64,000 bases of DNA from Phytomonas francai (lineage: Eukaryota > Euglenozoa > Kinetoplastea > Trypanosomatida > Trypanosomatidae): assembly GCA_001766655.1 (NCBI GenBank), contig MJCC01000008.1:368131-432130 (forward strand), given 5' to 3'. Positions within the stretch are counted from its first letter, which is position 1. Each line of letters begins with the position of its first letter. Below, piece after piece: positions 1-9,715 of the stretch. The notes under the pieces are model-generated. The model did no database searches, was not told the origin of the DNA, and worked only from the letters and a program-made list of their open reading frames with translations. A program made the position numbers and the translations under genes.

Positions 1-35
1 CCCTACACACTACACTAAAGAAGTTGGAGAACGTG

Positions 36-1214
36 ATGCTAACCATAAGTCGTGATCTCCGCGATGAAATCGTGCAAATGCTTCAGGAAGGGGGGGATAC
101 AATGCCTACACAACCGCCCGAACAAGCGGCACGCATGATTATAGAGATGGCTGCGCTTCACCTCCTCCCATTGCGCGATCCATCCACCCTCAAGCTGCTA
201 AACCCGCTCATCTGCTCCGTATTTCCAGAGCTTCGGACCCACACTCTGCATACACTTATGGAGAAGTCCAGGCAGAATGGTCTGCTCGCCTTCGCGACAC
301 GGAGGCATCGGCTGAAGCTGAACGCGCTACACGGGCATGCCCAAGCGGAGTCCTTTGTGTTGGGCACCATCATTCAGCAGGCGCGGCTGCGGCACCGCCA
401 GATGGCCGCGGCACTCCGCGAGGCCCACCTCGCCGAGGTCCATCAGCGCTCCGTCGCGGAGCTCGCGCGCGCCTTGTCCGCGCACGACCTGATCGCCCTG
501 TTGCAAATTCTGGAAGGCGCGCTGTCGGGCGCGCGCGGCCCCGCCCGTCTCGCGGACCCGTCGCTCGACACGAAACGCGTCGTCACGGCGGCCCTGCTTG
601 TCGCGGAGTCGCTTCTCGTCTCGAGCGCGCGTGGCGGGGAGGATGGGGCGCCGGACCTGCCGCTCGAGGACTGGGCGCGGCTCTGGGTCACCCTCCTCGC
701 GCTCCGGCCGGTGGTGGAGCGGTGGCGGGAGGCCGCGCGGCAGGGCCCGCACCCGGCGCACGGCCGGAGCGAGGCCCTCATCGTCGATGCCATCACCGAG
801 GTGGCCGCCCACGGCGTGACCGCAATCCTCGCCGAGCGACTGGACGGGCTTCCCGCGCGGGGGCCGCGGCGCCAGGACGCACACCAGGCCGCGGGTCTGG
901 CGGCGGATGGCAAGGCCGCCCCCTCTGCGCAGGGCCTCTCGATCATTGGGGTTGGGATACGGAAGTGGGGAGAAAATCATGAGAACGGGAGAAAGTATGC
1001 GGCGGTTGAACGACTCTCCAGGCAGGTCGAGGTTCTGGCGAAGCTTTTGCGCGAGGTGGTGCTTTACGACACCTCTCTCCGCCATGAGCTGCGTGGTTGG
1101 GTGGTGGAAAAGCGAGAGGCCTTCCATCGTGAAATGATGGAGTGCTTTCGCACAGCCCAGCTGCTGGACGACGCGTCTGAGAGAGGCTTGCGGCTGATTT
1201 GCTTCAAGCTCTGA
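36..1214 (+). CDS. Hypothetical alpha-helical protein, possibly 5'-truncated
   Basis: I do not recognise this protein. The first ATG in the frame is at 36 and gives 392 residues, but the frame is open to the window edge with no upstream stop, so the true start may lie outside. The product looks almost wholly helical and rich in Ala, Leu, Arg and Glu, with no signal peptide, membrane segment or obvious catalytic motif. A low-complexity Gly/Arg/Pro stretch lies near residues 255-300, after which the helical character resumes (SRQVEVLAKLLREVVLYD). The ends of the gene are AT-rich and the middle (about 400-900) is very GC-rich, the pattern shared by most genes here. The GC peak also creates long antisense frames (327-1232), which I regard as spurious. 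Coding status is well supported by length and by the codon pattern, function not at all. Confidence 0.75.
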   Translation: MLTISRDLRDEIVQMLQEGGDTMPTQPPEQAARMIIEMAALHLLPLRDPSTLKLLNPLICSVFPELRTHTLHTLMEKSRQNGLLAFATRRHRLKLNALHGHAQAESFVLGTIIQQARLRHRQMAAALREAHLAEVHQRSVAELARALSAHDLIALLQILEGALSGARGPARLADPSLDTKRVVTAALLVAESLLVSSARGGEDGAPDLPLEDWARLWVTLLALRPVVERWREAARQGPHPAHGRSEALIVDAITEVAAHGVTAILAERLDGLPARGPRRQDAHQAAGLAADGKAAPSAQGLSIIGVGIRKWGENHENGRKYAAVERLSRQVEVLAKLLREVVLYDTSLRHELRGWVVEKREAFHREMMECFRTAQLLDDASERGLRLICFKL

Positions 1215-1647
1215 GGGCGAAGCTTTTGTCACTTTTTCTGCTCAAGCGATATGATGCCATGGGGCTTTTAATGAATCAACCCCACGAATACATTCCAAAC
1301 TCTTTACCCTGAAGATTAATATTACAGCGAGACGCATCGCCCCATGGATGTGTTTTATTGTGAAAATGAGATATGGATCATGAAAGTTTAACTGTGTCTA
1401 AATTTTTATTTAACTTTCCAACATGTCCCACGGCTTCGCCTTTTCCTTGATCTGCGTCGTCGCATTTTTTACGTTGGAAAGGGACGAAGTTTTTCGCCGT
1501 ATGAAAATAGCATCAAAGTGAGGGGAAAGGAAAAGCAAGTCCAGGACTATTATTATTGCCTGTTATTGCTGATTTTGAATCGAATCACTTCATCCTGTGT
1601 GTTGATTGCTTCATTTTTAGGCTCCTATTTTGGACTGAATAAAAATC
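1215..1647. other. Intergenic region with a splice acceptor candidate
   Basis: AT-rich spacer without a credible gene. A pyrimidine-rich stretch ending in TTTTTAG (AG at 1619-1620) stands 28 bases before the next start codon and is the likely trans-splice acceptor of the MRH-domain gene. Confidence 0.6.
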
Positions 1648-2961
1648 ATGCGTCGGATCAGTATTCATTTTGCGTGCATAGTACTGACACTTTTCCTGGT
1701 GATAGCCGCCGATGCGTGGTCTGGTAACAACACATATACCCTGGTGGTTTTAACTTCCATTGATGAGGACGAGTCTCTCCGTGATGTCCTGTATAACGCC
1801 CCTGCCGGAACTGCAGTCCGGATACCTGTGAACGGCTATGATGTTATCCAGGACGCCACTCGGTCAAATACGCACCTAGAGACCTTCTTTCCGCTTGGCG
1901 AAACCACCTCCTCAGCTACCTTGTTTTCGCGTCGTGCCCCTTATCCGTACACTGCCCTCCTTTCGTCTGAGTGGGTGGTGTTGGAAAGGCCTGCTCCACA
2001 CGCATGTGCAAGTGACCCTAGCCATTCTGCTGTGGATAGCAACATCAGGGGCTCAACCTTGTTGCACTGTCGACTGCCGCTGCCTCGAGATGCCAATTCG
2101 ATATCACTCGCGGTGTCCTCCTACCTCAAGCTGAAGACCCCTGATATGCAACACGATATTCTTAGCTGGTGGACAAGATTAGCGCATAAAAGGCCATCGC
2201 AGTGTCTCTACGGGGATGGAGAGTCAGCGGTGACGGGGACACCCCAGTACTACGAAATCTGCCCCCTTGAGGGGATGTATCGTGTAAAGAAAGGTGCCCT
2301 GCTAAGGGCCTATGGCTCGACAGTGTCTCCACACTATCCTGCCTCTGGGTCAGAAATCCATAACGCCTCAAAAATTCACAACGCGAGAGGGGGAGGTGAC
2401 AAACCACTGGATGTCTTGAACTTGCTTAGCCAAATGCACACTTCTGCGCTTCGGCGCCAGATTCAGCGCAAAGATCCGCGCGTCGCCATGGCCTTTGAAG
2501 AAATCGGCCGGTACCACGCTGTGCTGAGCTCCCCGCACTGGAACAAAGTCCAAAAGGCGTGGGAAATGGTGTACCCTTCAACGCAACCATGTGGCTTGCA
2601 TGTTGCCGACTATATTCAGGATCATGGTAGCGGAGCTAAGGCTCCTCAGACCGGCAGGACCTTCCGGCGCACAGATCATGGATCTTCATCGTCAATCCGC
2701 TACCCAAACGCCACTATTAGAGCAGACGATCCCTACTGGAAAACGGTTATTCGGCTACGCTGCCCGGCAGGTTATCGAACCAGACATCACGACTCCCCTA
2801 TGTACAGGCATTACGACGATGATATCAGGTTTTGGTCCATCAATGAAGTTCGGCAAATGTGCCGCTACGAGGTGGAACTGGAGACAACAATAGTGTGTGC
2901 CTGGGAGCTGGAGCTAGACAATCTGGTAGTAAACCCCATTCCGTGTGTGAAATTGAACTAG
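1648..2961 (+). CDS. OS-9-like secretory protein with MRH domain
   Basis: A 437-residue protein with an N-terminal signal peptide (hydrophobic residues about 6-22). The C-terminal half has the cysteine spacing of a mannose-6-phosphate receptor homology (MRH) domain. It opens with a Cys followed by YYEICPLEGMYRV (about residues 184-214) and closes with VIRLRCPAGYR and CRYEVELETTIVC (about 370-425). The two parts are separated by a long insert (about 215-365). MRH domains of OS-9 and glucosidase II beta bind trimmed high-mannose glycans in the ER, in ER-associated degradation or glucosidase II targeting. The order signal peptide, spacer, MRH fits OS-9/Yos9 better than glucosidase II beta, because no LDL-A or EF-hand region is visible. 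There is no clear ER-retention tetrapeptide; the protein ends VKLN. The family call is inferred from the Cys/Arg/Glu/Tyr pattern. The insert makes the domain atypical, and glycan binding is unproven. Confidence 0.62.
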   Translation: MRRISIHFACIVLTLFLVIAADAWSGNNTYTLVVLTSIDEDESLRDVLYNAPAGTAVRIPVNGYDVIQDATRSNTHLETFFPLGETTSSATLFSRRAPYPYTALLSSEWVVLERPAPHACASDPSHSAVDSNIRGSTLLHCRLPLPRDANSISLAVSSYLKLKTPDMQHDILSWWTRLAHKRPSQCLYGDGESAVTGTPQYYEICPLEGMYRVKKGALLRAYGSTVSPHYPASGSEIHNASKIHNARGGGDKPLDVLNLLSQMHTSALRRQIQRKDPRVAMAFEEIGRYHAVLSSPHWNKVQKAWEMVYPSTQPCGLHVADYIQDHGSGAKAPQTGRTFRRTDHGSSSSIRYPNATIRADDPYWKTVIRLRCPAGYRTRHHDSPMYRHYDDDIRFWSINEVRQMCRYEVELETTIVCAWELELDNLVVNPIPCVKLN

Positions 2962-3343
2962 TCAAGAGTGTGAAAGAATAGAGGTGGGAAACGTAAAAAT
3001 CGAATGAGGGAGCGTGTCCGAGGGAGAAAGAGGGGAGGGGGTGGAATTTGTAAATGCAGATGATACCGTGTCGAAAGCGATTAAACCAGGTAAATAAATC
3101 AGTATATGGTTTTAGGTAGAACTGTTAATAGATACTCTTCGAATACAATGGTGCTTTCCCATACGCTGATTCATCTACTCTCTCACCTTGCGCATAGTTA
3201 TTGTTATTTATGGTCTAAGCGAGAACAACACACAAAGTCTAGCAGAATAACAGGCGTATTTCTTGTTGTTGTTGTTTTTTTGCAGTTTTAGAGCTCGTGT
3301 CAGGCTCGTTTTCTGTTTTTTTTGTGTCTTCTTGCGTTACACT
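2962..3343. other. Intergenic region
   Basis: Spacer of 382 bases holding the splice signals of the SEP-UBX gene near its 3' end. I see no other feature. Confidence 0.5.
3259..3285 (+). promoter_or_regulatory. Polypyrimidine tract and AG, trans-splice acceptor
   Basis: A T-rich run interrupted by single G residues ends in TGCAG (AG at 3284-3285), 59 bases before the ATG at 3344. A second T-rich run (3309-3335) has no AG before the ATG. An acceptor here would exclude upstream in-frame near-cognate codons, which supports the 3344 start. Confidence 0.55.
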
Positions 3344-5137
3344 ATGGATAAAAACGAGGTAAAAAGTAGGCATACTCAACTTCTTCGGCGGGCAAAGAAT
3401 AGAGTTGACAATTTATTGAACATGGATGTATTAGACAGTGACACCCGACAACTTCTTTTACAAAACATCTTGTCCCCTTTGCCAGTGGCGCCGCCGCGTT
3501 TAAATCTTCCCAATATTGATATGATAAAAAAACATTCCACGAAAAACCCTTCTAGCGCAACGAAGACCCCTCTGACTCCCCTAAAAGCTCAAGAAGGCGA
3601 ACAGGTCAGGACGAGTGATCCACGGGAGGTACACACCTCTTACGTAAGGGCGTCTGTGAAGTCTGGGTCCGGCGACCTCGTCTCAGCAATGGCAACGAGG
3701 CTAAAAGAGTTGGAGAAGCGACACAAAATCTACCAAAGCGAACTAAAAGAAATGCATAAAAAATATCATGATCTTGAGGTTTCCTTTCAGAATGAATCGA
3801 AAAAACGCGTGGAGGTTGAAGCGCTTCTTGTAGAGCTCCACGACGAAAAGAGCCGCCTTGAAGAGCTTATCCAGGGGCACTATTCGCGAAATCATCAAAA
3901 CACACGTGGCAACTCCCCGAGAGGCGGCGATCCTTCGAGAAATGGGAAAAAGACCACCTGCAACAATGGCCCATCCTCCCTGCAGGCGGCGGCGTCGACG
4001 TCTTCGTGTGATCTTTACGATGGGGATTTCCCCGGTACGTCGGGTGCGAGCCCGCGCGGGGCCCCTCCCAGCCCCGACCACATCCGCATCACGGCCGAGC
4101 GCGGCCCCGTCGACCCCCGCGACGCCTCCTCGCCGCGAGCGATGCTCTTTAATCCCTCGCCGTGCGCTGGCGGCGGGGACGACAGCGCACGGGGGGGGCG
4201 GCGGCCGTCCTCGAAGCTGCCGCTGGACGTCGACGTGATGATTCGAAACGCCCGCGTGCTGTCCGATCACGTTGGCTGGAAAGGCGTGGTCGTCGCGGAG
4301 GGCCAGGGCCGCATCGTCAACCGCGAGGTAGTTCGCGTGGTGATTTATAAAAACGGGATCAGTGTTAACGACGGGGCCTTTCGCCCGTATGCATGGGCCC
4401 TATGCAAAGCCTTTGTGCAGGATCTTATGGAGGGCTACTATCCGTATGAGTTCAAAGATAAGTATCCCGGCGGCTTTCCTATTGAGGTCATTGATAAAAG
4501 CTCCGAGGACTGGCATCCTCCCGCTGACAAATCGAACCCAGCCTCGGTGGGTGCCGCGACGAACGCCGCCATGAACCTCCGCGCGAACAACGTCCACTCA
4601 CTGCAGGAACTGCGGAGCCCGCTTTCGAAGGAAAGTTTTCTTAATCAGCTTCCCAGGACCAGATTGACTACGAACGGCCGTCTTGTGGGGATCCGGGACG
4701 CTATTGCCTCTCTTTTTCAAGAAAACCCTCTGGGTGTCTTACGTTCTAACGGAGAGAACCGTAATAGTGAAACAATTCGGTACACCACGGCCGCGGAGAG
4801 CGCGTATCGTGCCAGCCTTTCGAAATTAGAGGGCCAGCAATCCCAGGAAAGCGAGTCTGAACCACTGAAAAACGATGTGGCTGCAATAGGAAACCTCATC
4901 TCGTTTTTGATTAGACTTCCTGATGGAAGAAAGGTGGTCGTGCGCATGTCTCCTGACAATACCATAGAGCAGCTTCATAGGGAATTGTTAGAAGCTGTCC
5001 CAGAGATCAAGGAAATCTACGCAAACTATGAGTTCTGTCAAGCATTCCCGTTCCGCCTGTACGGTGAGCGGGCAGAAACACTGAAAAGATTGGGGTTGTC
5101 AAGAAACTGCACGTTGTTGTTACGTGCATCAAAATGA
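3344..5137 (+). CDS. SEP and UBX domain protein (p97/VCP cofactor)
   Basis: A 597-residue protein. The frame is open further upstream, but that part overlaps the polypyrimidine tract, so the ATG at 3344 (MDKNEVKS) is chosen. The order is: a helical N-terminus; a coiled coil (about 115-185); a disordered Ser/Gly/Pro-rich GC-rich linker (about 190-310); a SEP domain (about 328-390, starting VVRVVIYKNGISVNDG); and a C-terminal UBX domain (about 515-597, ISFLIRLPDGRKVVVRM through AFPFRLYGE to the LGL turn). SEP-UBX proteins (p47/Shp1, UBXN11) recruit the AAA ATPase p97/Cdc48 to substrates. The absence of an N-terminal UBA domain and the presence of a coiled coil are more like UBXN11 than p47. The UBX loop has AFPFR rather than the exact FPR motif, so p97 affinity is uncertain. 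The GC peak in the linker is the source of the antisense frame at 3743-4270. Confidence 0.85.
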   Translation: MDKNEVKSRHTQLLRRAKNRVDNLLNMDVLDSDTRQLLLQNILSPLPVAPPRLNLPNIDMIKKHSTKNPSSATKTPLTPLKAQEGEQVRTSDPREVHTSYVRASVKSGSGDLVSAMATRLKELEKRHKIYQSELKEMHKKYHDLEVSFQNESKKRVEVEALLVELHDEKSRLEELIQGHYSRNHQNTRGNSPRGGDPSRNGKKTTCNNGPSSLQAAASTSSCDLYDGDFPGTSGASPRGAPPSPDHIRITAERGPVDPRDASSPRAMLFNPSPCAGGGDDSARGGRRPSSKLPLDVDVMIRNARVLSDHVGWKGVVVAEGQGRIVNREVVRVVIYKNGISVNDGAFRPYAWALCKAFVQDLMEGYYPYEFKDKYPGGFPIEVIDKSSEDWHPPADKSNPASVGAATNAAMNLRANNVHSLQELRSPLSKESFLNQLPRTRLTTNGRLVGIRDAIASLFQENPLGVLRSNGENRNSETIRYTTAAESAYRASLSKLEGQQSQESESEPLKNDVAAIGNLISFLIRLPDGRKVVVRMSPDNTIEQLHRELLEAVPEIKEIYANYEFCQAFPFRLYGERAETLKRLGLSRNCTLLLRASK

Positions 5138-6987
5138 TCAAAATGCGAGACGCCTTTATTCTATTTACCTGTTTGTCTGTTGGCGTAATCATTTTCGCCT
5201 TTAGAGGGTTACTAACATTATGTCAGGCTACAATATCTGTCACAGAATATATGCATACGATTGCTTATCATAATCTTTATATACTTTCCCTCTGTATAGG
5301 GGGTGGCCCTAAAGATTAGATCCTTTTTTTTTTGCATAGTTTTCTACATTATAAAAAGTACACGTTTTGTAAATGTATAGTGTCTATTATAATTTTTTCC
5401 CACTTATAGCAAACCTCTATATTAAAAAAAGACAGAGCTTATGAATAGTCAATCTTAAAATGCATTGTGGATCACAAATTCATTCCACTAACTATTGAAG
5501 ATATGATTCCCTTCTTCTTTTTAAAATTAATTAGCCATAATTTATGGTGTCGACAATCACTTTTTTGGATAGGTGTCATATGAATAGTTTAGTTTGTTTG
5601 CCCTTGTACGTGGTGTAGGCTGTGCATAGGGTGAAGATTTCTCTCGTATCCTTTCATCACTCCCTCGCAAACCGAAGATTGGCTGCAGCGCACATCTGAA
5701 AAAGTCAGACCGCTGCAGTGTCGTTGACGCTCAATAAGATTAGGGTGAAGCGACTCGCTGCCCCCCGTTCCAATGGTAATCTCATCCTAAACTACTTTGC
5801 CAACCATGGACCACGCCATTCCGGGTGTAGATTGCGGTTGAGGAGTGCGTATAATATATAGATAGCTATAGATATATGGCTCTCAGGTTGTGATGAAAGC
5901 GCTTCTGAAGAGCTTTGGTTGCACGCAGAGCACCACCCCTCTCATGAGCTGCTATTTGAGTTCAACCGCACGATGCGGTCTCTTCTCTGCGGCTGCCAGG
6001 GGTGCTGAAAGGATAGCCTCTTTTTTTTTTTTTTTGAAATGCTCTGTGATGGGTTTTGGACCATACAATCCTGACCTGGGGTGGGCTACCGCATCTGTTC
6101 GTTAGTACCCAATACTTCTGTCGTGAAGTAGATGCCCGCAAACTCGTTGAGCGCGGTGGTGATGATGGCTGTGGTCGAATCAGAATCCTCCTTTCGCAAT
6201 CCCAAAGATAAGAAGCGCATGGTCTACCCGTGGCGTCGCTTAGGGGGGAGGTTGTAGCACGTGAATCTTCTTGGAAGATGGAAACCTGTGATCGGCCTTG
6301 GGGAAAATGCATACTGCTCGGCACATAGCTTTGGGATTCAGGTAGTACTCGTAACTGTACCAAGTCCTATTGAGAATACGTCCCTAAGTTGGTGTTTTTT
6401 TTTCTTTGAGGAACAGGTGTCTCATTCAAAAAAGAAGATATTTGGCGTACTTCACATTGATGCCAATTCGTATCATCCGAGTCGCTTTACGTTGAAAATA
6501 CGCGTTTTCTAGCGACGCAAAACAGAAAGAAGAGAGTGCATACGGAAAGGGTTGTGCAAGCCAATGTTTACTACCACTAGAATAGGTTCAGATGGGTTGT
6601 TGAGGAATTGGCATGCGAGCGGAGTATTCGTGAAGGGACGGTTATCTAGTTGCAAGCACTGGATAGATGTGGGCAGCTTTCTTTACATCTTCATAGGGTA
6701 GCATCTAAAAGAGAACGAAAGTAGTATCTTGAGCGAGTACCCAAAGCATCGTGACTTTTCTGAAATTCCTTTTGATGGGTTGAGTTCGTAATGTTTGAAC
6801 GAATTCGCATTGTTTTATAGTTTTCATTTTTTTAGCTTATATTTCGTCAATAATTATGTAGTTATATGTGCGGCGTTTTTAGGCACGCATCTGTGACATT
6901 CCATTGGATTATTGTTATTTAGGTTCCTCTTTTCATTTTCCTATATACCCAAATGTAGAAGGATTGGTCGGACCCCGTGTATAGTCA
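5138..6987. other. Long intergenic region (1.85 kb), no supported gene
   Basis: The longest ordinary gap in the window. It holds AT-rich DNA, a nested inverted repeat (5682-5719), a T15 run at 6021-6035, and a patch of higher GC (about 5880-6380) that looks somewhat coding-like on both strands but has no convincing frame. A short pyrimidine tract with AG at 6957-6958 lies 30 bases before the SF1-like gene. The gap is long enough for an unrecognised small RNA or a small protein gene. Confidence 0.5.
5682..5719. repeat. Nested inverted repeat / hairpin
   Basis: CTGCAGCG at 5683-5690 pairs perfectly with CGCTGCAG at 5711-5718, and inside it TCTGA pairs with TCAGA around the loop AAAAG. The two stems are separated by an asymmetric internal loop. 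It could be a structured RNA element or chance. There is no flanking tRNA or snoRNA box set. Confidence 0.5.
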
Positions 6988-7791
6988 ATGTCGAAGGAAA
7001 AGACCTCCCGTTGGAGCGAAGCACGCTATGTCAACATGGAGATTCCGAGCTATATTCCATCCGAAGCTCTAATTCACGAAAACGGCCAATTTGTTCGAGC
7101 CTTTTTGCTGCGAGCAGTAGCCAATGATATGCAGCGCATGCTACAGACAAATACATGTGATCAGTACTTTCGCAACATTCCCGTCGTTCCTGAGTACGAT
7201 GAGAATGGAAATCGTACCAACACCCCGCAAAATATGTTAGCGGAAAAAAGACTCAAAATCATTGACGAGATTGGGCGTCTCAACCGTACTTATGTTGAAC
7301 TAGACAACGCGGCGAAAGCGAAAGAAATCTCGCGCAAAATTTACTTTACCGATGCACAAATGGAAACAGGAGAATGGGGATCCATCCTGGGCGCCCGTGG
7401 CAGCGTTCATCAGCAATTGGAGAAGGAGACCAAATGCAAGATTGTTTTGGCGGGGCGGGGCATCACAAATCCTTTAAAGGATACAAGCCCGAACGCGGCC
7501 TCCTTGTCGTTGGAGGATCCGCATGTCCGTATCACCGCCTCGAGCGAAGTGGATCTGCAGAGTGCGTCCGAGCGGATCGAGTGGATCCTATCCGATGACC
7601 CCGAGGCTGTCGAATTCCGAGAAAAGAACCGACGCCGCATGGCTCAGATAGAAGGCCGCTACGACCCTCGTACCTGGGTATCATCGAGCGCGCTACGCGC
7701 CGCGGAGGGTAAGAACGTCGGCAAAACCGAGAACGAGGCCGTCCCGGTGATAGACGCGGAACTGGATAAATTTCTGGAAGATCTGGAATAG
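6988..7791 (+). CDS. SF1/BBP-like KH-QUA2 splicing factor
   Basis: A 267-residue protein starting at the ATG at 6988. Residues about 115-150 carry a KH-domain core with KIYFTDAQM followed by ILGARG (GxxG-type loop) and QQLEKETKCKI, closely matching the branch-point-binding protein SF1/BBP. A helical QUA2-like part follows (residues 185-215). SF1 recognises the branch-point adenosine before U2 snRNP. In kinetoplastids almost every mRNA is trans-spliced, so the target would be the pyrimidine-tract region upstream of genes such as those here. No N-terminal U2AF ligand motif or C-terminal zinc knuckle is seen; the protein is much shorter than animal SF1. The family call rests on the KH motif and the position of the flanking helices. 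Confidence 0.75.
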   Translation: MSKEKTSRWSEARYVNMEIPSYIPSEALIHENGQFVRAFLLRAVANDMQRMLQTNTCDQYFRNIPVVPEYDENGNRTNTPQNMLAEKRLKIIDEIGRLNRTYVELDNAAKAKEISRKIYFTDAQMETGEWGSILGARGSVHQQLEKETKCKIVLAGRGITNPLKDTSPNAASLSLEDPHVRITASSEVDLQSASERIEWILSDDPEAVEFREKNRRRMAQIEGRYDPRTWVSSSALRAAEGKNVGKTENEAVPVIDAELDKFLEDLE

Positions 7792-8629
7792 TTTCTAAAT
7801 AAAGTGGACGACGCCACGCCGTGAGGCATGGCCCTGTGGCGGCGGCGCCATCCCTGCCTCGATTTCATGAGCGCATCCCATCGCACAAGACATCATATAA
7901 CCCCTCTTTCAGACAGTATCGAAGCTGTAGTCTATTCGAGAAGCTGAAGAACGAGGTACGTCAGCGGCCTAGGCCAGGACAAGAAGCCTGGCGCGTTAGA
8001 AAAAAGCTACCTCAGATCCTATGTGGAGGAAGCTGAAGAGGCCTCTGAGGTAAGTTCGAAATTTGAACTACATTAGCTTAATTGGCTTGATTCTGTAAAG
8101 AGACCGATAGGTAGCATCGATTTTCCTCCTGCCCTCTCCAAAAAAAATCCCATCATGCGTTTGCGACTATTTTATGTCACTGTGAGCGCCTTTGTTTCCG
8201 TTAATATGTGCACATCTCATGACGCCAGCGAGGGTTAGAAATGAGAGGCGAGTATAGTGATAAGGAACATTAACAAAAATTTGTCGTTTATTATCTGAAT
8301 TCAATAGAGGAGGTTAGCAAGGAGGGCATAATAAACTTCCTCAATTTCGGTGATTAATTATGGATGAGAAAAAACTATGGTTCTGTATTCTATCCTAGGG
8401 ATAGAGTTTAAAAAAAAAAAGGGGGGGGGGGGGGGGGGGAGGAGCCCTTTTCGATCCCCGTGTGCACGTGCTTCTCGTTTTTTTTGGTTGATTGATGTTA
8501 ATCTTAATTGTTTTCCAACAACACTATAAAGGGTATTTAGAGAATCCTACATCTAAAGAATCATAGAATAATAAAGAACATAAAATTAGTTACGGTCCTT
8601 AGTTAGTTTTTGTCGTTTGTCTTCTATTG
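7792..8629. other. Intergenic region
   Basis: Spacer of 838 bases. The first 250 bases, still moderately GC-rich, are probably the 3' UTR of the SF1-like gene and hold a 9-bp inverted repeat (8008-8016 with 8044-8052, with TCCT/AGGA pairing inside). Further on lie an A11-G19 tract (8410-8439) and a pyrimidine tract near 8470-8486. I do not support any ORF here. Confidence 0.5.
8410..8439 (+). repeat. A11-G19 homopolymer tract
   Basis: Eleven A residues followed by nineteen consecutive G residues between the SF1-like gene and PRPS. A G run of this length can form stacked quadruplex structures and is also a frequent place for sequencing-length error. Confidence 0.85.
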
Positions 8630-9715
8630 ATGGATCCTTCTAAACGAAATGGCTCTCTGCGTGTGGTACATGGAAATTCCAACCCCCAACTTGCCGAAGA
8701 AATCTGCTTATGGCTTCGAGTCCCCGTAACGGCCAGTCATGTGGGCACCTTCGCCAACGGCGAGACCAGCCTGAAGGTGCTCGAGTCCATCCGCGGCGAC
8801 GACGTCTATGTGGTGCAGCCCACCTGCTCCAACGGCCCTTGTAATGTTAACCAGGCCGTAATGGAGCTTTTGCTAATGATTCACACCCTCAGGCTTTCCT
8901 CGGCCCGCCGCGTGATCGCGGTGATTCCGCACTACGGCTACGCCCGGCAGGACCGCAAGCACACCGGGCGCGTCCCCATTAGCGCCTCCGCGGTGGCGAA
9001 GATGATCACGGATCTGGGCGCCAACGGCGTCGTGACCATGGACCTCCACTGCGCTCAAATCCAGGGCTTCTTTCACGGCTGCCCGGTCGCGGACCTGAAC
9101 GCGACGACGGAGTTCTCGGACTACATCAAGCAAAAGGGGCTGGATACCGACAAATTGGTCGTGATCGCGCCCGACGCCGGCGCGGTGACCCGCGCTCGGC
9201 GGATGGGGGATCGCATCGGGGCGAGCCGAATCGCAACGATTCTCAAGCGCCGCGTGGTCGCGAATCAGGTCGAATCGATGCAGCTTGTGGGCGAGGTCGA
9301 TGGCTGTGTGTGCATTATCGTTGACGACATGATTGATACCGCCGGGACACTGTGTAAGGCCGCGGAGTTGCTGAAGGAATACGGTGCGATGCAAGTCCTG
9401 GCCTACGCCACGCACGGAATCTTCACGGACCCGGCCTGCGAACGAATCACCAAATGCGATGCCTTGACGGAGGTGGTGGTCACAAATACAATTCCCCAGC
9501 ATCAATCAACCGCAAAGTGCGCGAAAATTAAGGTCATTTCGGTAGCTCGACTGCTAGCAAACGCTATTCTACGGCTACATTCCGAGGCCAGTCTAGAGAA
9601 GGTTGAGATGATCACTTTGCAACCGTCAAATCCGGACCTCCAGCCGCTAGAATCGTTAGTGGAGGACGATCAATGGCCTCAAACCCAAGAAGCAGACCTT
9701 GATGCTTTTTCCTAA
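8630..9715 (+). CDS. Ribose-phosphate pyrophosphokinase (PRPP synthetase)
   Basis: A 361-residue enzyme starting at ATG 8630; one near-cognate codon precedes it. It makes 5-phosphoribosyl 1-pyrophosphate from ribose 5-phosphate and ATP for nucleotide synthesis and salvage. Diagnostic features are: the N-terminal GNSNPQLAEE and FANGET segments; the ATP/flexible loop YARQDRKHTGRVPISA (about residues 103-118, with Arg and Lys/His kept); the conserved DLHCAQIQGFF; and the PRPP-binding loop IIVDDMIDTAGT (about 228-240). An insertion is not evident and the length is slightly over the usual 310-320 because of a C-terminal extension ending in an acidic tail. No PTS1 tripeptide is present (it ends AFS) and I see no PTS2, so glycosomal import is not indicated. 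The gene has a GC-rich core. Confidence 0.96.
   Translation: MDPSKRNGSLRVVHGNSNPQLAEEICLWLRVPVTASHVGTFANGETSLKVLESIRGDDVYVVQPTCSNGPCNVNQAVMELLLMIHTLRLSSARRVIAVIPHYGYARQDRKHTGRVPISASAVAKMITDLGANGVVTMDLHCAQIQGFFHGCPVADLNATTEFSDYIKQKGLDTDKLVVIAPDAGAVTRARRMGDRIGASRIATILKRRVVANQVESMQLVGEVDGCVCIIVDDMIDTAGTLCKAAELLKEYGAMQVLAYATHGIFTDPACERITKCDALTEVVVTNTIPQHQSTAKCAKIKVISVARLLANAILRLHSEASLEKVEMITLQPSNPDLQPLESLVEDDQWPQTQEADLDAFS

Noticed and set aside
5889..5910. GTGATGA followed by CTGA, like C and D boxes of a snoRNA
   Set aside because: The boxes are only about 8 bases apart, too close for a C/D snoRNA, and no terminal stem is seen.
5962..6363. 133-codon minus-strand frame, and a 44-codon minus-strand frame at 6086-6220
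   Set aside because: Both contain plausible-looking stretches, but neither has a family match, a splice signal on that strand, or a context consistent with the all-plus directional cluster.
7821..8036. 71-codon plus-strand frame after the SF1-like gene
   Set aside because: Short, no domain, lies within the probable 3' UTR.
8451..8465. TTTTCGATCCCC resembling a tRNA T-arm/B-box
   Set aside because: No matching 5' half of the stem, no A-box and no acceptor stem at the right distance.
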